In this document: positions 22,427-32,498 of the stretch, piece after piece
Numbering within the stretch: the first letter of the stretch is position 1
How the letters are laid out: the number at the start of each line of letters is the position of its first letter
The notes under the pieces: generated by a model
The model's database searches: none
Told to the model about the DNA's origin: nothing
The model's input: the letters and a program-made list of their open reading frames with translations, nothing else
Assembly (NCBI GenBank): GCA_907163375.1
Contig: CAJQUW010001819.1
Span: 62,001 to 126,000 of the forward strand
DNA length: 64,000 nucleotides
Reading direction: 5' to 3'
Source: Prostheceraeus crozeri
Lineage: Eukaryota; Platyhelminthes; Polycladida; Euryleptidae
Position numbers and translations under genes: made by a program

Positions 22427-24410
22427 ATGCCGCGGCACTTTAAGAGAAAAACTAATCGACAAAGCTTTATTGAAGAATCGATGGAAAAGGCAATTAAGGC
22501 TTGCAAAGATGGAGAAATGGGCTACTTCAAGGCTAGTCAGACTTTCAATGTACCGATATGTTCATTGAGACGACGAGTTAATGATCAGAATAAATATGCA
22601 AAAGGATCTTCAAAGCACTTGGGTGGCAGATCAACTAGCCTCACACCGGAGATTGAAGCCGAACTTGAAAACTACATTATTACAATGGATAACAGGTTTT
22701 TTGGCTTGACACTTTACGACGTGAGAAAAATGGCTTTCGAATTAGCGATTCGTCACAATATTCCTGATTCTCAGCATAGATTTGATGTTGAAAAGCAAAT
22801 TGCAGGTCGTGACTGGCTCGTTGGCTTCCGTAAACGCCATCCACATCTAAGTTTGCGCACTCCGGAACCGACGTCATTTGCGAGAGCTCGAGGTTTCTCA
22901 AAAGAGAAAGTGAAAGAATTCTTTGAGCTTCTGGGAGAAACGTACGACAAATACAAATGGAGACCTGAGCAGATATTCAACGTCGATGAAACGGGCGTAT
23001 CAACGGTTCAAGGTAGATCATCGAAAGTCCTGTCCATGCGTGGGAAAAGACAGGTCGGTGCGATCAAAAGTGCTGAGAGAGGATCTAATGTAACAGTCTG
23101 CTGTACAATGAGTGCTGCGGGAATGCACATTCCTCCTGTCATCATCATTCCAAGAAAAAGAATTCGTCCAGAATTGCAAGATGCAGCTCCGCCGGGAAGC
23201 ATTGTCCTGAGTCAGGACCGAGGATGGATGGATTCGACGTTATTTTTGAAATATTTAGAGCACTTTGTTCATCATGTAAAGCCCTCGACGTCGTCTGAAG
23301 TTTTATTAATCCTCGATGGTCATCATACTCACAAGACGGTCGCCGCTGTTGAATATTGCAAGCAGAATGGAATAATTTGTCTGTGTCTACCCCCTCATAC
23401 GACACATAAGCTGCAACCGCTCGACGTTTCGTTCTTCAAATCTTTCAATCATCACTATGACAGAGCAGTTGAGAATTGGTTGCGGAATCACCATGGACGC
23501 GTTGTGACTATTCATCAAATTCCTGAACTTATCAACGAAGCTTTCGGTTTATCTGCGGTTGTTTCGACGGCTCAAAACGCCTTTCGTCGTACAGGAATTT
23601 ATCCATTCAATGACAGCATTTTCAGTGATGAAGATTTTGTAGAGATGATCACCTCAGACGATAGAGATGAAGAAAGAGAGAATAGGCCTAGTCCTGATAG
23701 GCCTGTGACGCCATCTACAAAAGTCATTCGCGCACCAGGAAAAAGCTGCATTAATAGACGAGCTGGAGCTGGATCTGCAAAAATACTGACAGATGACGGT
23801 GGTAAGAATATAGTTTTGGAAGTTCTGTTCATAAAATTTTGTTAGTTATTTGAACGGGTTGATCTCGCCATCTTGTTATTATTTGTTATCTAAATTTGTC
23901 TCGTTATTTCTAAACTTGAGTTATACAACATACAGATTCTCTTTGAACTTCTTTCCAGGCTCAGGCAGGAACATCGACGATGCCGGACAGTCGAGCGGTG
24001 GGAGCACCACCGTGACCGGACAGTCGAGCGGTGGAAGCGCCACCGTGACCGGACAGTCGAGCGGTGGGAGCGCCACCGTGACCGGACAGTCGAGTGGTGG
24101 GAGCGCCACCGTGACCGGACAGTCGAGCGGTGGAAGCGCCACCGTGACCGGACAGTCGAGCGGTGGAAGAGCCACCGTGACCGGACAGTCGAGCGGTGGA
24201 GGAGATTCGGGCAAATCCAAGAGAAGGAAGCTGTCACAATCGAAGCAGTATATCGATGCAATATATCCATGCATCTATTGTTGCGAGAAGTTCAAGGCGT
24301 CAAGGCCAGGTGAAGAGTGGATCCAATGTGCAGCATGTTCAAGTTGGGCCCATCTGCTGTGTTCGGGTTATGAAAGCGGAACATTCGCTTGTGACTTCTG
24401 CATGCAATGA
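22427..24410 (+). CDS. Pogo-like transposase, two exons (22427-23801, 23959-24410)
   Basis: Cut-and-paste transposase. Residues 1-60 form an HTH_psq-like domain (SFIEESMEKAIKACKDG, CSLRRRVN). A CENP-B-type DNA-binding region follows with GRDWLVGFRKRHP. The DDE_1 catalytic core has Asp187 in FNVDETG, Asp297 in LILDGHHTH and Asp333 in LQPLDVSFF, a DD35D layout. An intron with donor G|GTAAGA at 23802 and acceptor TTTCCAG at 23958 joins in phase to a second exon. That exon has six and a half copies of GQSSGGSATVT and then a PHD-type zinc finger, CIYCCEKF...WIQCAACSSWAHLLC...FACDFC. The spliced product would be about 609 residues. Without splicing the frame ends at 23845, before the PHD finger. 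The catalytic residues are all present, so the copy may be functional. Confidence 0.85.
23985..24200 (+). repeat. 33-bp coding minisatellite in the transposase
   Basis: Six complete 33-bp units beginning GGACAGTCGAGCGGTGG, and part of a seventh, each encode the 11 residues GQSSGGSATVT. The units differ at only a few bases and are much richer in GC than the surrounding gene. They form a flexible Gly/Ser/Thr linker between the DDE core and the PHD finger. Confidence 0.92.
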
Positions 24411-24908
24411 ACAGAAATCGTTACTCTGAAATTTTAGCACCACTGATTCATATTCACTTCATACATTGATATTTACATGTAGATTTACAATTTTTACAAT
24501 AACATGACGTGTGTTATTTGTTGTTTTGTTTTATAAGTGAAACGTTTTAGATAGATTGGGTTCAAAATCAAATTTAGCACTATAAAACTTATAATTTTCA
24601 TAACTATGTCATTTTACCCCAACTTTTTTTGAATAACTGAAAAAAGTCATTTATAGATCTACCGATATCGACCCACGAAAATGTCTTCCTTTGCTCAAAA
24701 AAACTTCTGAATTATATATTACACATCTTCAACTAAACATAAGGACGATTTGCGGGTTCTCAAACATAGTATTTTGGTACATATCATACCAAAAGCTTAA
24801 GTATGTCATATTACCCCTCCTTCCCCTGCATCAGAATATAAAAACTGAAATTTTTCTTGAGCAGCATGAATTAACAAAAATAGGACAAATTACATTAAAC
24901 TGATGCTG

Positions 24909-25080
24909 CTCTACTGCACATAAAAATCAAATTTTCGCTATCAACCGGCTTGTCGAAGCTACAAACAATGAGTGACAATGACAGCGAGCGCATCTAGCAA
25001 TCACGTGACTCCGATCGGTGATGCATGCAGCTTCGACAAGGCGGTTGATTGCGAAGGAAGAATTTTGATGTGCAGTAGAG
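24909..25080. repeat. Foldback element with 52-bp inverted arms
   Basis: The left arm 24909-24961 begins CTCTACTGCACAT and ends CTTGTCGAAGCT. The right arm 25029-25080 is its inverted copy with a few mismatches. The loop is about 68 bases. MITE-like; no target duplication is evident. Confidence 0.75.
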
Positions 25081-25301
25081 TGGTATCGGCTAATAGCAAC
25101 TGTCGTAGCCCTAAGTATATGATGACAATTGACGAAAATTGTATGGAATACATAATATGATAATTAGCTATCGATAATCGTAGAGGATTATTGATGAGAT
25201 TTTTGGTAATTAAAAATCAGTGTTCTATCAGTCAGAGCATGTTGCTGAAATGAAATTCTTCGATAAAGTGAGATGCTCAATAGTACATCTTGAATTTTCA
25301 G

Positions 25302-25395
25302 AAAATCCTTTGAACGACAGGTTAGCGGATTTGATTGCGGCAGGGGGATCGGGTGAAGACGATGAAGAACTAACCTGGTCTGGACAGTTCAAAGC
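25302..25395 (+). CDS. ncx: NCX exon f: linker between CBD2 and the membrane block
   Basis: Encodes ENPLNDRLADLIAAGG, then an acidic patch SGEDDEELTWSGQFKA. In NCX1 the corresponding stretch, after CBD2, contains the W-R-E-Q-F-I-E-A segment; here WSGQFKA holds that place. The acceptor is TTTTCAG at 25301 and the donor AAAGC|GTAAGT at 25396 (phase 2). The first codon is split G|AA with either the micro-exon at 19277 or the exon at 18689. Confidence 0.85.
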
Positions 25396-25734
25396 GTAAG
25401 TTGGTAGATCAAACTTCAATGCGTAAAGTTATCAGATAGCGAAATGATCTGCAATTATGCATTGCTATCTCAAAACAAAGTCTTAAATCTCCAGTTTCCG
25501 AGTTTCGAGATAAGGATTTTTATATAATCTCACCTCCAGATTCCGACACTTTATCAAGGCTGTGTATCTAAAGTTCTATAGTTCACATTGCTTGTGGTTT
25601 TATCGTTAATATGTATTTTTCAAAAGTGACAGTTTGCTAAGAGATCTGATTCTAAAGTCTGTGATATCAATTCTGGGTTGACCCCATTTACCGCTGGTAA
25701 CGTTTGAAGTCATTTTCTTTCAGTGATTTTGAAC

Positions 25735-26679
25735 TTATACATTTGCTAAGAGAAAAAACACTAAGTAAAAATCCTGTAAAACTAAAGAGAAGCACGAGCT
25801 AGCGGAGAATCTCGCAAGAGTCACCGACAAGCACTGGGGGATCGTTAATCTTGTGGTGACACGATTGTCATTTGTCTGAATTGACAGACGGTCAGATATT
25901 TGGTGGAGTTCCGATGTTGCCTCTGCTCCCCACATTCTATTAACTGTTCCGGATAAAGGAATACATCTTCATCCCAGATCGGCACACTATCCATCATTAT
26001 CTTGGTGTTTGCGTTCCTCGGCTGCTTCTAAACAGAGTTCTGAGGCAGTACTCGCTCCAACTACGAATTGAGAGGTGAGTGGATGTACCACCGTCAGATC
26101 AAACACTTCAGCTTTCCCTAGTGACCAATCTGGGATTAAGATATCAGCCGGACGAGTGACTTTGAGGACAGGAAACCTTTTCAAGCTGAGGATTCATCAA
26201 TGCCTTTTGACAAAAGCGATTTCGCAGTTCATTATGGTGTCGGACAACATCTGGACCACGTTTTCAGGTGGTTGCGTGGAGGCCAAAGTCATCGAGCGTC
26301 TTATCATGACAAGTTAAACATGTCGAATTGCAATTCAAAGGTAAACATAACCTCATTTTCACTAACACATGAACTTCATTTGTTTCTGCGGTAGTCTTCG
26401 TCCTAGACGTGGTTTTGGAGTTGCAGATATCCATAACAAAGCCTGGGAATTGGAAACCGCTGCGATTCTTGCTTTCTGAGCAATGCAATTTTCTGATTGG
26501 TATAACTTCGACATTTGGTAATCGTCTATCTGCTTAGATAGAAGTCTTTGACTTCGACATTGGTTATGGAGAGAATTTACGTTAATCTGAGAAAATTCAA
26601 CACGTGAATTGTAAAGCATGATGCATTCATTCAAGTCAGTTGCTTGCGAGTTTGTGCTGGCAATGGAAGATAAATACAT
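25735..26679 (-). pseudogene. Decayed C-terminus of a LINE-type protein
   Basis: Minus-strand pieces in family order: ALLWISATPKPRLGRRLP, then a zinc-binding stretch CLTCHDKTLDDFGLHATT, then RPADILIPDWSLGKAEVFDL with TVVHPLTSQFV, and finally WGAEA followed by LTIPQCLSVTLARFSASS. I know this order from the C-terminal part of reverse-transcriptase-related ORFs common in marine invertebrate genomes. Several frame changes and stops break it. The RT domain itself was not found, so the element is heavily 5'-truncated. The family name is less certain than the repeat nature. Confidence 0.55.
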
Positions 26680-27027
26680 TCATCGATTTAAATGTAAAAT
26701 TAGTAGCGAATGTAAATGAAAAATGATGCTGCCTCTACACAATTCATGAAAACACAAATTCACGCGACTCCCAGTAGTCAAGTCAAGTCAGTAAAGTCAT
26801 GTCTTTATTCAGTTAACAGCGTAAGCTGGTTATTATACAATGTAAGAAATAATATATAGTTTTTACTACCCATGTATCCACATAGTCCAGTCACTTGTCA
26901 AATAAGTGCAGTCAATTGTCAAATGCAAGAAAGGACACTTCTGATCGTTGTGAATTGCAGTCATGTATCAAAATAAAGCAATCAAGAGTCAACATGTGCA
27001 GTCAAGTATCAAATTATCAGTCTAACT

Positions 27028-28101
27028 GTGCTGACGAACGAGATGATGAGGCAGCGAATAAGAGATGATGATAAGCAGAGGCTTTTTCAGGCTGCTGAAA
27101 GAGGAGAAGACTTTCTCCAACTTGCTTCTCAGTTAAATATCAAACCGAACACAGCCTATGCAATCATTAGGAAGCCTATGCAATCATTGGGAGAGCTCGC
27201 TTACGCGATGGACAGGTTGTTGTTCCTCGAGGTAGACATACTCATCAAAAGGTGGATGATGAGATCGGAGGTATGCTGGTGTCCATCGTGGAGGAGAAAC
27301 CTGGGTACACGTTGCACCAAATAAACGCTGAGCTTCGTCTACGACTGCCAAACAAGCCTCATCTTCGGTCACTTCTCTTTGCCGTTGTTTGACTGCTCGA
27401 TTAATAGTAATGAAGAAATTCGAAGACAGTGTAACCGAGAGAAACAATGAACAAGTGAAGGAGAGACGTGAACAATATGCGCGATGGTTGATGATGAATG
27501 GAGTCAACAATGAGCTCGTATTCATGGAAGAATGCGGCATCAATTTGTGGAGTAGACGAACTCGAGGTAGAGCACCCAGAGAATCTAGGGCTGTACGAGT
27601 CGTTGCCGGGAGACGTGGGAGGAACTTCACCGTCATATCCACCATCGGTCACACCCGTGGATTGCTGTTCCATGAGACTTCGAGGATGGTATGACCAAAG
27701 CACGATTCCACTCAGTTCTGGAAAGGATTTCAGGAGATCATGAAGGTCCCATAACTTTCATCTTTGATAATGCTCCATCTCATTCTGGTGCAAACTCAAG
27801 TCCCGAGGATGGTGGACCTAACTTGAGACCAGAACATCAATGTGTTTACTTACCACCCTATTCCCCATTCTTGAATCTGGTCGAGAATGCAATAAGTGCA
27901 TTTAAGTGGTCCCTCAAAAATAGTTTGGAGGAAGTGCGGCAAGACTTCATGACTCAAACACATGACATGCGTCTGGCTACATTGACACAGCTGGCAGAAC
28001 AGGCTGTTAGTGTCATATCTGCATCTAAAGCGGCTCACTGGTTTGCTCACTCGCAGAGACATATTTCTGATTGTCTTCAAAAAGCTGACATTTTGATGTG
28101 A
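27028..28101 (+). pseudogene. IS630/Tc1-type transposase, broken frames
   Basis: The N-terminal part reads QRIRDDDKQRLFQAAERGED and LASQLNIKPNTAYAII, a helix-turn-helix. Another frame gives GGMLVSIVEEKPGYTLHQIN. The catalytic domain follows with FMEECGINLWSRRTRGRAPR, FIFDNAPSHSG and LPPYSPFLNLVENAISAFK. The second catalytic Asp and the final Glu are present. The first catalytic position reads Glu (M-E-E-C-G) where the family normally has Asp. At least three frame changes separate the parts, so it is inactive. Confidence 0.72.
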
Positions 28102-28490
28102 GTAGGCCTACACTGCTTTCTTGTGGCCTGATTTTTCAATATACATGTATGTATAGGATCTGGATGAGATGATGTTTTTTTCCTCAAATTGTACTATAGA
28201 TGTTAATTGATGAGTTAAATAACATAGCTTGATGGATGAATATTCGGCGAATAACTCTGAAAATCTGAATGATTCAGTAATTTCTCCTAATCATATTTCA
28301 CCTTTTTCATGGTAATTCATTAATTAAACATGCTTTGAATATCCTCATAAACCTATGGACATAGATATCAGTAGGAATAAACACTAAAAAGCATATATTG
28401 CATTTATTTGATACTTGACTGAACTTATTTACACTTGGGTGGTGTAGTATGACACTTCGGTGCTCTATTCTGATGCATGGGTGAACTATA

Positions 28491-29403
28491 CACTGAATCA
28501 AAAAAACGGAAACCCCTGTTTGTCATATATAGGAACTTTGTTTTAAGTGTAAACTTATCTAGCGCTTTTGTATTTTTTGATTGTCTCTGTTTGCTTACAA
28601 TTCATAGCATTCAATTAATCATGATGACCTTTCTACAATATCTAAGTTACTAGACAACAGTCACAGAGCTGCCTGATATATTACGCAATAGTGACATGTT
28701 GTAAGAAACAGCCATGCATGCATTGTAATACGCGTTGATTGTTTGTGAATTGTTAGCGATTGATTAAGCGCACACCAAGCTGAGATCTAGATCTACCAAA
28801 TGCCGCAAATTAGTGACAGTGCTAGAAACCAAATGGTAGGGATGTGGAAGGCAGGTGCAAGCTTGCAGGTTATCGGATTGGAATTTGAAAAGGGAAAGGG
28901 GAGTCTATCAAAGATTATAAAGAAATATCGACAATATGGGTCAACGGCTCATCGAAAGGGCAATGGCCGTCCCAGGTGTACCTCGAGACGAACTGATGCA
29001 GCTCTAGTTCGCTCAGCGCGTTTAAACAGATTCATGCCAGCCACTGTTCTTAGACACCAAGTCACTGGCCCTGTTCCATCTGTTTACACTTGGTACTGTT
29101 TACACTTACTTCAGCTTGGTGTGCGCTTAATCAATCGCTAACAATTCACAAATAATCAACGCGCATTACAATGCATGCATGGTTGTTTCTTACAACATGT
29201 CACTATTGCGTAATATATCAGGCAGCTCTGTGACTGTTGTCTGGTAACTTAGATATTGTAGAAAGGTCATCATGATTAATTGAATGCTATGAATTGTAAG
29301 CAAACAGAGACAATCAAAAAATACAAAAGCGCTAGATAAGTTTACACTTAAAACAAAGTTCCTATATATGACAAACAGGGGTTTCCGTTTTTTTGATTCA
29401 GTG
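28491..29403 (+). mobile_element. Tc1-like deletion derivative with about 290-bp TIRs
   Basis: Long terminal inverted repeats at 28491-28784 and 29112-29403 start CACTGAATCAAAAAAACGG and are nearly identical. TA is duplicated at 28489-28490 and 29404-29405. Between them lies only the N-terminal transposase coding region. The element lies wholly inside the right end of the IS630-type transposon, so it is younger than its host. Confidence 0.88.
28800..29090 (+). pseudogene. Tc1-like transposase, DNA-binding part only
   Basis: Begins MPQISDSARNQMVGMWKAGA and contains GRPRCTSRRTDAALVRSARL, the paired helix-turn-helix and GRPR box of Tc1 transposases. After about 95 residues it runs into the right TIR region, so the whole DDE catalytic domain has been deleted. 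Confidence 0.8.
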
Positions 29404-29475
29404 TATATTTGGACAATCGACTGCCTTATTTTGATAGTTGATTGGCTTAAGTGGATACATGGGTGGTAAAAACTA

Positions 29476-30244
29476 GAATTTTAATACATATACTGCTGAC
29501 AAAATAAAATCGCATACAAAGAAGAGCAGAAAAATGAAGAAAAGTGCTTCTACAGCAAGGCAAAGTCAGCTGTTAGCGACGAAAAAGCACTTTTCAACTA
29601 AGCTATAAATAATAACTGAGATGCAGAGAAGAGACATTATTTACATATTGGCCTAAAATGGTAAGGTCATCACACATGCTCGAACAGCAAGCATGATTTG
29701 AGCTTGGTAAGCACAAGTTGTTTGAGTTAAGTTGGATCATTGAAAGATAACTCATGTTTTTCGATGATGATATGTCAAAAGTTAAGTAGGCCTAAAATTT
29801 CACAATCATCAATTTGTTGAGTTGTCAATGAGTTTGTGGTGTCCTTTCTTATTCATCCATGCAGAACTATATTTAAACTTCAAGTCCATTGATATCTATA
29901 GGCAAACACATGTAAAATAAGTTTTAGTCTTACCTAACTTTGCTCATTTTTACAAGTTTGCTTTCTTTTCTCGGTTTTGAATATTTCCAATCATTTTCAA
30001 TTATAGCTATCATCAGTGTTGATCCAGTATTTTACCTAGTAATCACCCTCTTCTTTCTGGTCACTTCTCGGTCCTTCACGAGATTTTATGGAAGGCATTT
30101 CTCAGAACTTGTGATTCGTTGGGAGAAAGATGATTGCGGATTATGTTATCTGTTCTGATTAAATTGTGTATTTATTGCATTGGATATTGTTCTGTTATCA
30201 CAAAATGTGCTTCATATCTGAATAAGAATCTGACTATATCGATA
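29476..30244 (+). other. Intronic stretch without recognised genes
   Basis: AT-rich intron between the IS630-type element and PLE 2. The 72-codon plus-strand frame at 29940-30158 is hydrophobic but has no recognisable motif. Confidence 0.55.
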
Positions 30245-31199
30245 AAAATATCTTTTGTTTGAAAGAGGCCCTGACTTGTCATTTTCAGTTTTGTGGTTGG
30301 AAAGAGTCAGGAGTATTTTAAGACTGCTATCCGACTGCTATCCGGCAATCATCTTCAGGTACAAAAGAATTTCTATTGGTGTTAGTAGGAGTTTAAATGT
30401 ATGAGATTAGTTTGAAAATGATATTTACAATGAGATGTGGTATGATAAAATGTAGATATGAACAGGTTGTACTGGGTTACATATCTTTACCAGTAGCAAA
30501 AGAATTGACCTGACATGTAAGATGAAGAATGATGAACTATGTTAGTAGAGTATGTTAAGAAATGTAGTTAATAGAAAAGAAAATCACGATAACTGTCAAG
30601 TTCAGCTTTACTATTGATCGATGGATTGAATTTGTGTATGATGAACGCCTCCCGCAATCGTAAATTAGTGGCATCGTTGTCGTAGGCCAGAATGTCGATG
30701 GTGATGTTGGTATGTTCTACTTGACAATTATGAATGTGCTTAAAAAAAGATGATGTTGGAGTTGAAAGGTGTTCTTTAAAACGGATATGAAGTGGTCTAA
30801 TAGTGCTGCCTATATAAAATTGATTGCATTTGCTGAAGCTTATTTTTGTAAACAACTTTTGTTAACGAATAGTATAGAACAGGCTCTCGATCTCCTACAA
30901 TCTCTGAATGCTCAACATCCAGACATAAAATTTGAAATTGAATATCCTAGAAATGATAATAGAACTCTGAGTCTTCTCGACTTCACAATCACTGTAAATT
31001 CATCCAATGACTTCCAATTTGAATTTATAAGAAAGCTGCAAAGAAGAACATTTTTGTACATTCTAAATCACATATACCAACAAAGACGAAAATGAATTTC
31101 ATCCTGAATGAGAAGAAGAGAATCACTGTACGATGCTCAGATAAATTAACTCTCTAGAAGCACAAGGAAGAATTTGACAACTTATTACGCATTAACGAC

Positions 31200-31782
31200 T
31201 ATGACGAGCAAATCATACGATCTTCGAACATGAAACTCCAACGACGAAGGAATACAAGAAAACGTAACAATCAATGGGTCAATAAGGATATTTTATATTT
31301 TCCTTTCCCATATACAACAGACAAAATAGATTCACGAATAAAACGGATTTTTCATAAACACAACCTCAACGTTCGAATAACTGGGCGCAACAAAACTCTT
31401 CGTCAACAACTAAAAAAGAATGAAACAAATATGAAGCCATGTTCTCTTTACGAACTGTACAATAATCAACAAACTATTGTGTAATCGAAAAAATGTTGTT
31501 TACAAAATAAGCTGCAGCAAATGCAATCAATTTTATATAGGCAGCACTATTAGACCACTTCATATCCGTTTTAAAGAACACCTTTCAACTCCAACATCAT
31601 CTTTTTTTAAGCACATTCATAATTGTCAAGTAGAACATACCAACATCACCATCGACATTCTGGCCTACGACAACGATGCCACTAATTTACGATTGCGGGA
31701 GGCGTTCATCATACACAAATTCAATCCATCGATCAATAGTAAAGCTGAACTTGACAGTTATCGTGATTTTCTTTTCTATTAA
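31200..31782 (+). pseudogene. PLE 2 linker and GIY-YIG endonuclease
   Basis: The linker reads LQRRRNTRKRNNQW and FPYTTDKIDSRIKRIF. It is followed by the nuclease with VVYKISCSKCNQFYIGS, LHIRFKEHL, a His-Cys pair (FKHIHNC) and the C-terminal REAFIIHKFNPSINSK. This is the Penelope/Poseidon type of nuclease, in which a CxxC precedes the Y-I-G motif. The same nuclease lies inverted at 30568-30855. The copy is not fully open. Confidence 0.78.
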
Positions 31783-31986
31783 CTACATTTCTTAACATAC
31801 TCTACTAACATAGTTCATCATTCTTCATCTTACATGTCAGGTCAATTCTTTTGCTACTGGTAAAGATATGTAACCCAGTACAACCTGTTCATATCTACAT
31901 TTTATCATACCACATCTCATTGTAAATATCATTTTCAAACTAATCTCATACATTTAAACTCCTACTAACACCAATAGAAATTCTTT

Positions 31987-32036
31987 TGTACCTGAAGATG
32001 ATTGCCGGATAGCAGTCGAGAAACTTTGTACGTACA
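31987..32036 (+). ncRNA. Hammerhead-like motif in PLE 2 terminal repeat (degenerate)
   Basis: CTGAAGA (31992-31998, matching CUGANGA) is followed by a 6-bp hairpin GATTGC/GCAGTC (32000-32005, 32012-32017) and GAAAC (32020-32024). GTAC words on both sides (31988-31991, 32032-32035) can pair as helix I. The GAAA box is displaced by two extra bases and helix III does not pair canonically. The inverted copy near 30330-30360 lacks the GAAA part. Confidence 0.45.
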
Positions 32037-32271
32037 TATATATAAGAATAAGATCGATAATAATAACATCTTAAAATACTCCTGACTCTTTCCAACCACA
32101 AAACTGAAAATATCTTTATTTGTCTCCGTGCATATAATGTATATCCTATCACTTTATTTGACCTATAAAGTATACCAGATTATTGCATAGTTGTAGAATC
32201 GTATCTAAGAATCCCTTCTACATCTGATAAAATTTGTTCACAGGGAAAATCTAGGTAGAGAGGGATTTTAT

Positions 32272-32498
32272 CGCGGATATCTATGGTCCTAATAATCTGG
32301 CATCCTTTATAACGGATAGAGGATAGCTATGCGATTCTCTGACATAGCTCGTGAAATTATTTGATATATCCCTCGGGCTAAAGCCCTCGGGATTCATCAA
32401 ATAATTTCCCTCTCTATATCCCAGAGAATCGCATAGCCATCCTCTATCCATTACGTAAAGCAGATCATGGATGTTCATATAGATATCCATGAGCAGAT
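32272..32498. repeat. Foldback MITE
   Basis: Inverted arms meet at about 32388. They include GCGATTCTCT with its complement, GGATAGAGGATAG with its complement, and AAATTATTTGAT with its complement around a CCCTCGGG-containing centre. The outermost paired word is GATATCTAT/ATAGATATC. No target duplication is evident. Confidence 0.7.

Larger units (their letters stand above)
21503..24830 (+). mobile_element. Pogo-like DNA transposon with PHD-finger transposase
   Basis: About 3.3 kb. Imperfect terminal inverted repeats of about 27 bp, GAGGGAAGGAAGGGTATAAT at the left and the complement of GTATGTCATATTACCCCTCC plus TTCCCCTGCA at the right, enclose the transposase gene. The terminal words are echoed inside as subterminal motifs. 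I could not confirm the TA target duplication expected for the IS630-Tc1-mariner superfamily, because the end bases are degenerate. The coding region looks intact, so this may be one of the younger elements in the gene. It lies in the same orientation as NCX. Confidence 0.75.
26859..29473 (+). mobile_element. IS630/Tc1-mariner-type transposon, interrupted
   Basis: Terminal inverted repeats start GTTTTTACYACCCATGTATC at 26859 and end at 29473, flanked by TA at 26857-26858 and 29474-29475. Inside each end a motif close to CAGTCAAGTATCAAA recurs (about 26893, 26915, 26960 and 26997 on the left; complement near 28405 and 29430 on the right), probably transposase-binding sites. The right end is split by a 913-bp Tc1 derivative at 28491-29403. 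Removing that and one TA leaves an element of about 1.7 kb. Confidence 0.78.
30256..32106 (+). mobile_element. Penelope-like element 2 with inverted terminal copy
   Basis: A 5'-truncated PLE on the plus strand (about 30864-32106) is preceded by an inverted copy of its own 3' part (30286-30857). The plus copy runs from the end of the RT (EQALDLLQSLNAQHP, LSLLDFTITV) through a basic linker to a GIY-YIG nuclease (YKISCSKCNQFYIGSTIRPL). An 11-bp direct repeat AAAATATCTTT at 30245-30255 and 32107-32117 looks like the target duplication, and about 30 bp of extra sequence lies inside it on the left. The family is the same lineage as PLE 1. A few breaks are present. Confidence 0.8.
30286..32106. repeat. 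Inverted repeat arms of PLE 2
   Basis: The left arm 30286-30857 is the inverted copy of 31492-32106. The right arm has about 45 bp (around 32020-32065) that the left arm lacks, while the left arm repeats CTATCCG/GACTGCTATCC. The arms begin and end with the same CAGTTTTGTGGTTGG word. Confidence 0.85.

Noticed and set aside
23985-24200. Regular short repeats resembling a CRISPR array
   Set aside because: The units are contiguous with no unique spacers, lie in frame in a transposase and the genome is eukaryotic.
23890-24274. Two overlapping minus-strand frames of 117-126 codons, rich in STVRSRW or PPLDCPVTVAL repeats
   Set aside because: They are shadows of the 33-bp minisatellite in the transposase gene; any tandem repeat without stops opens several frames.
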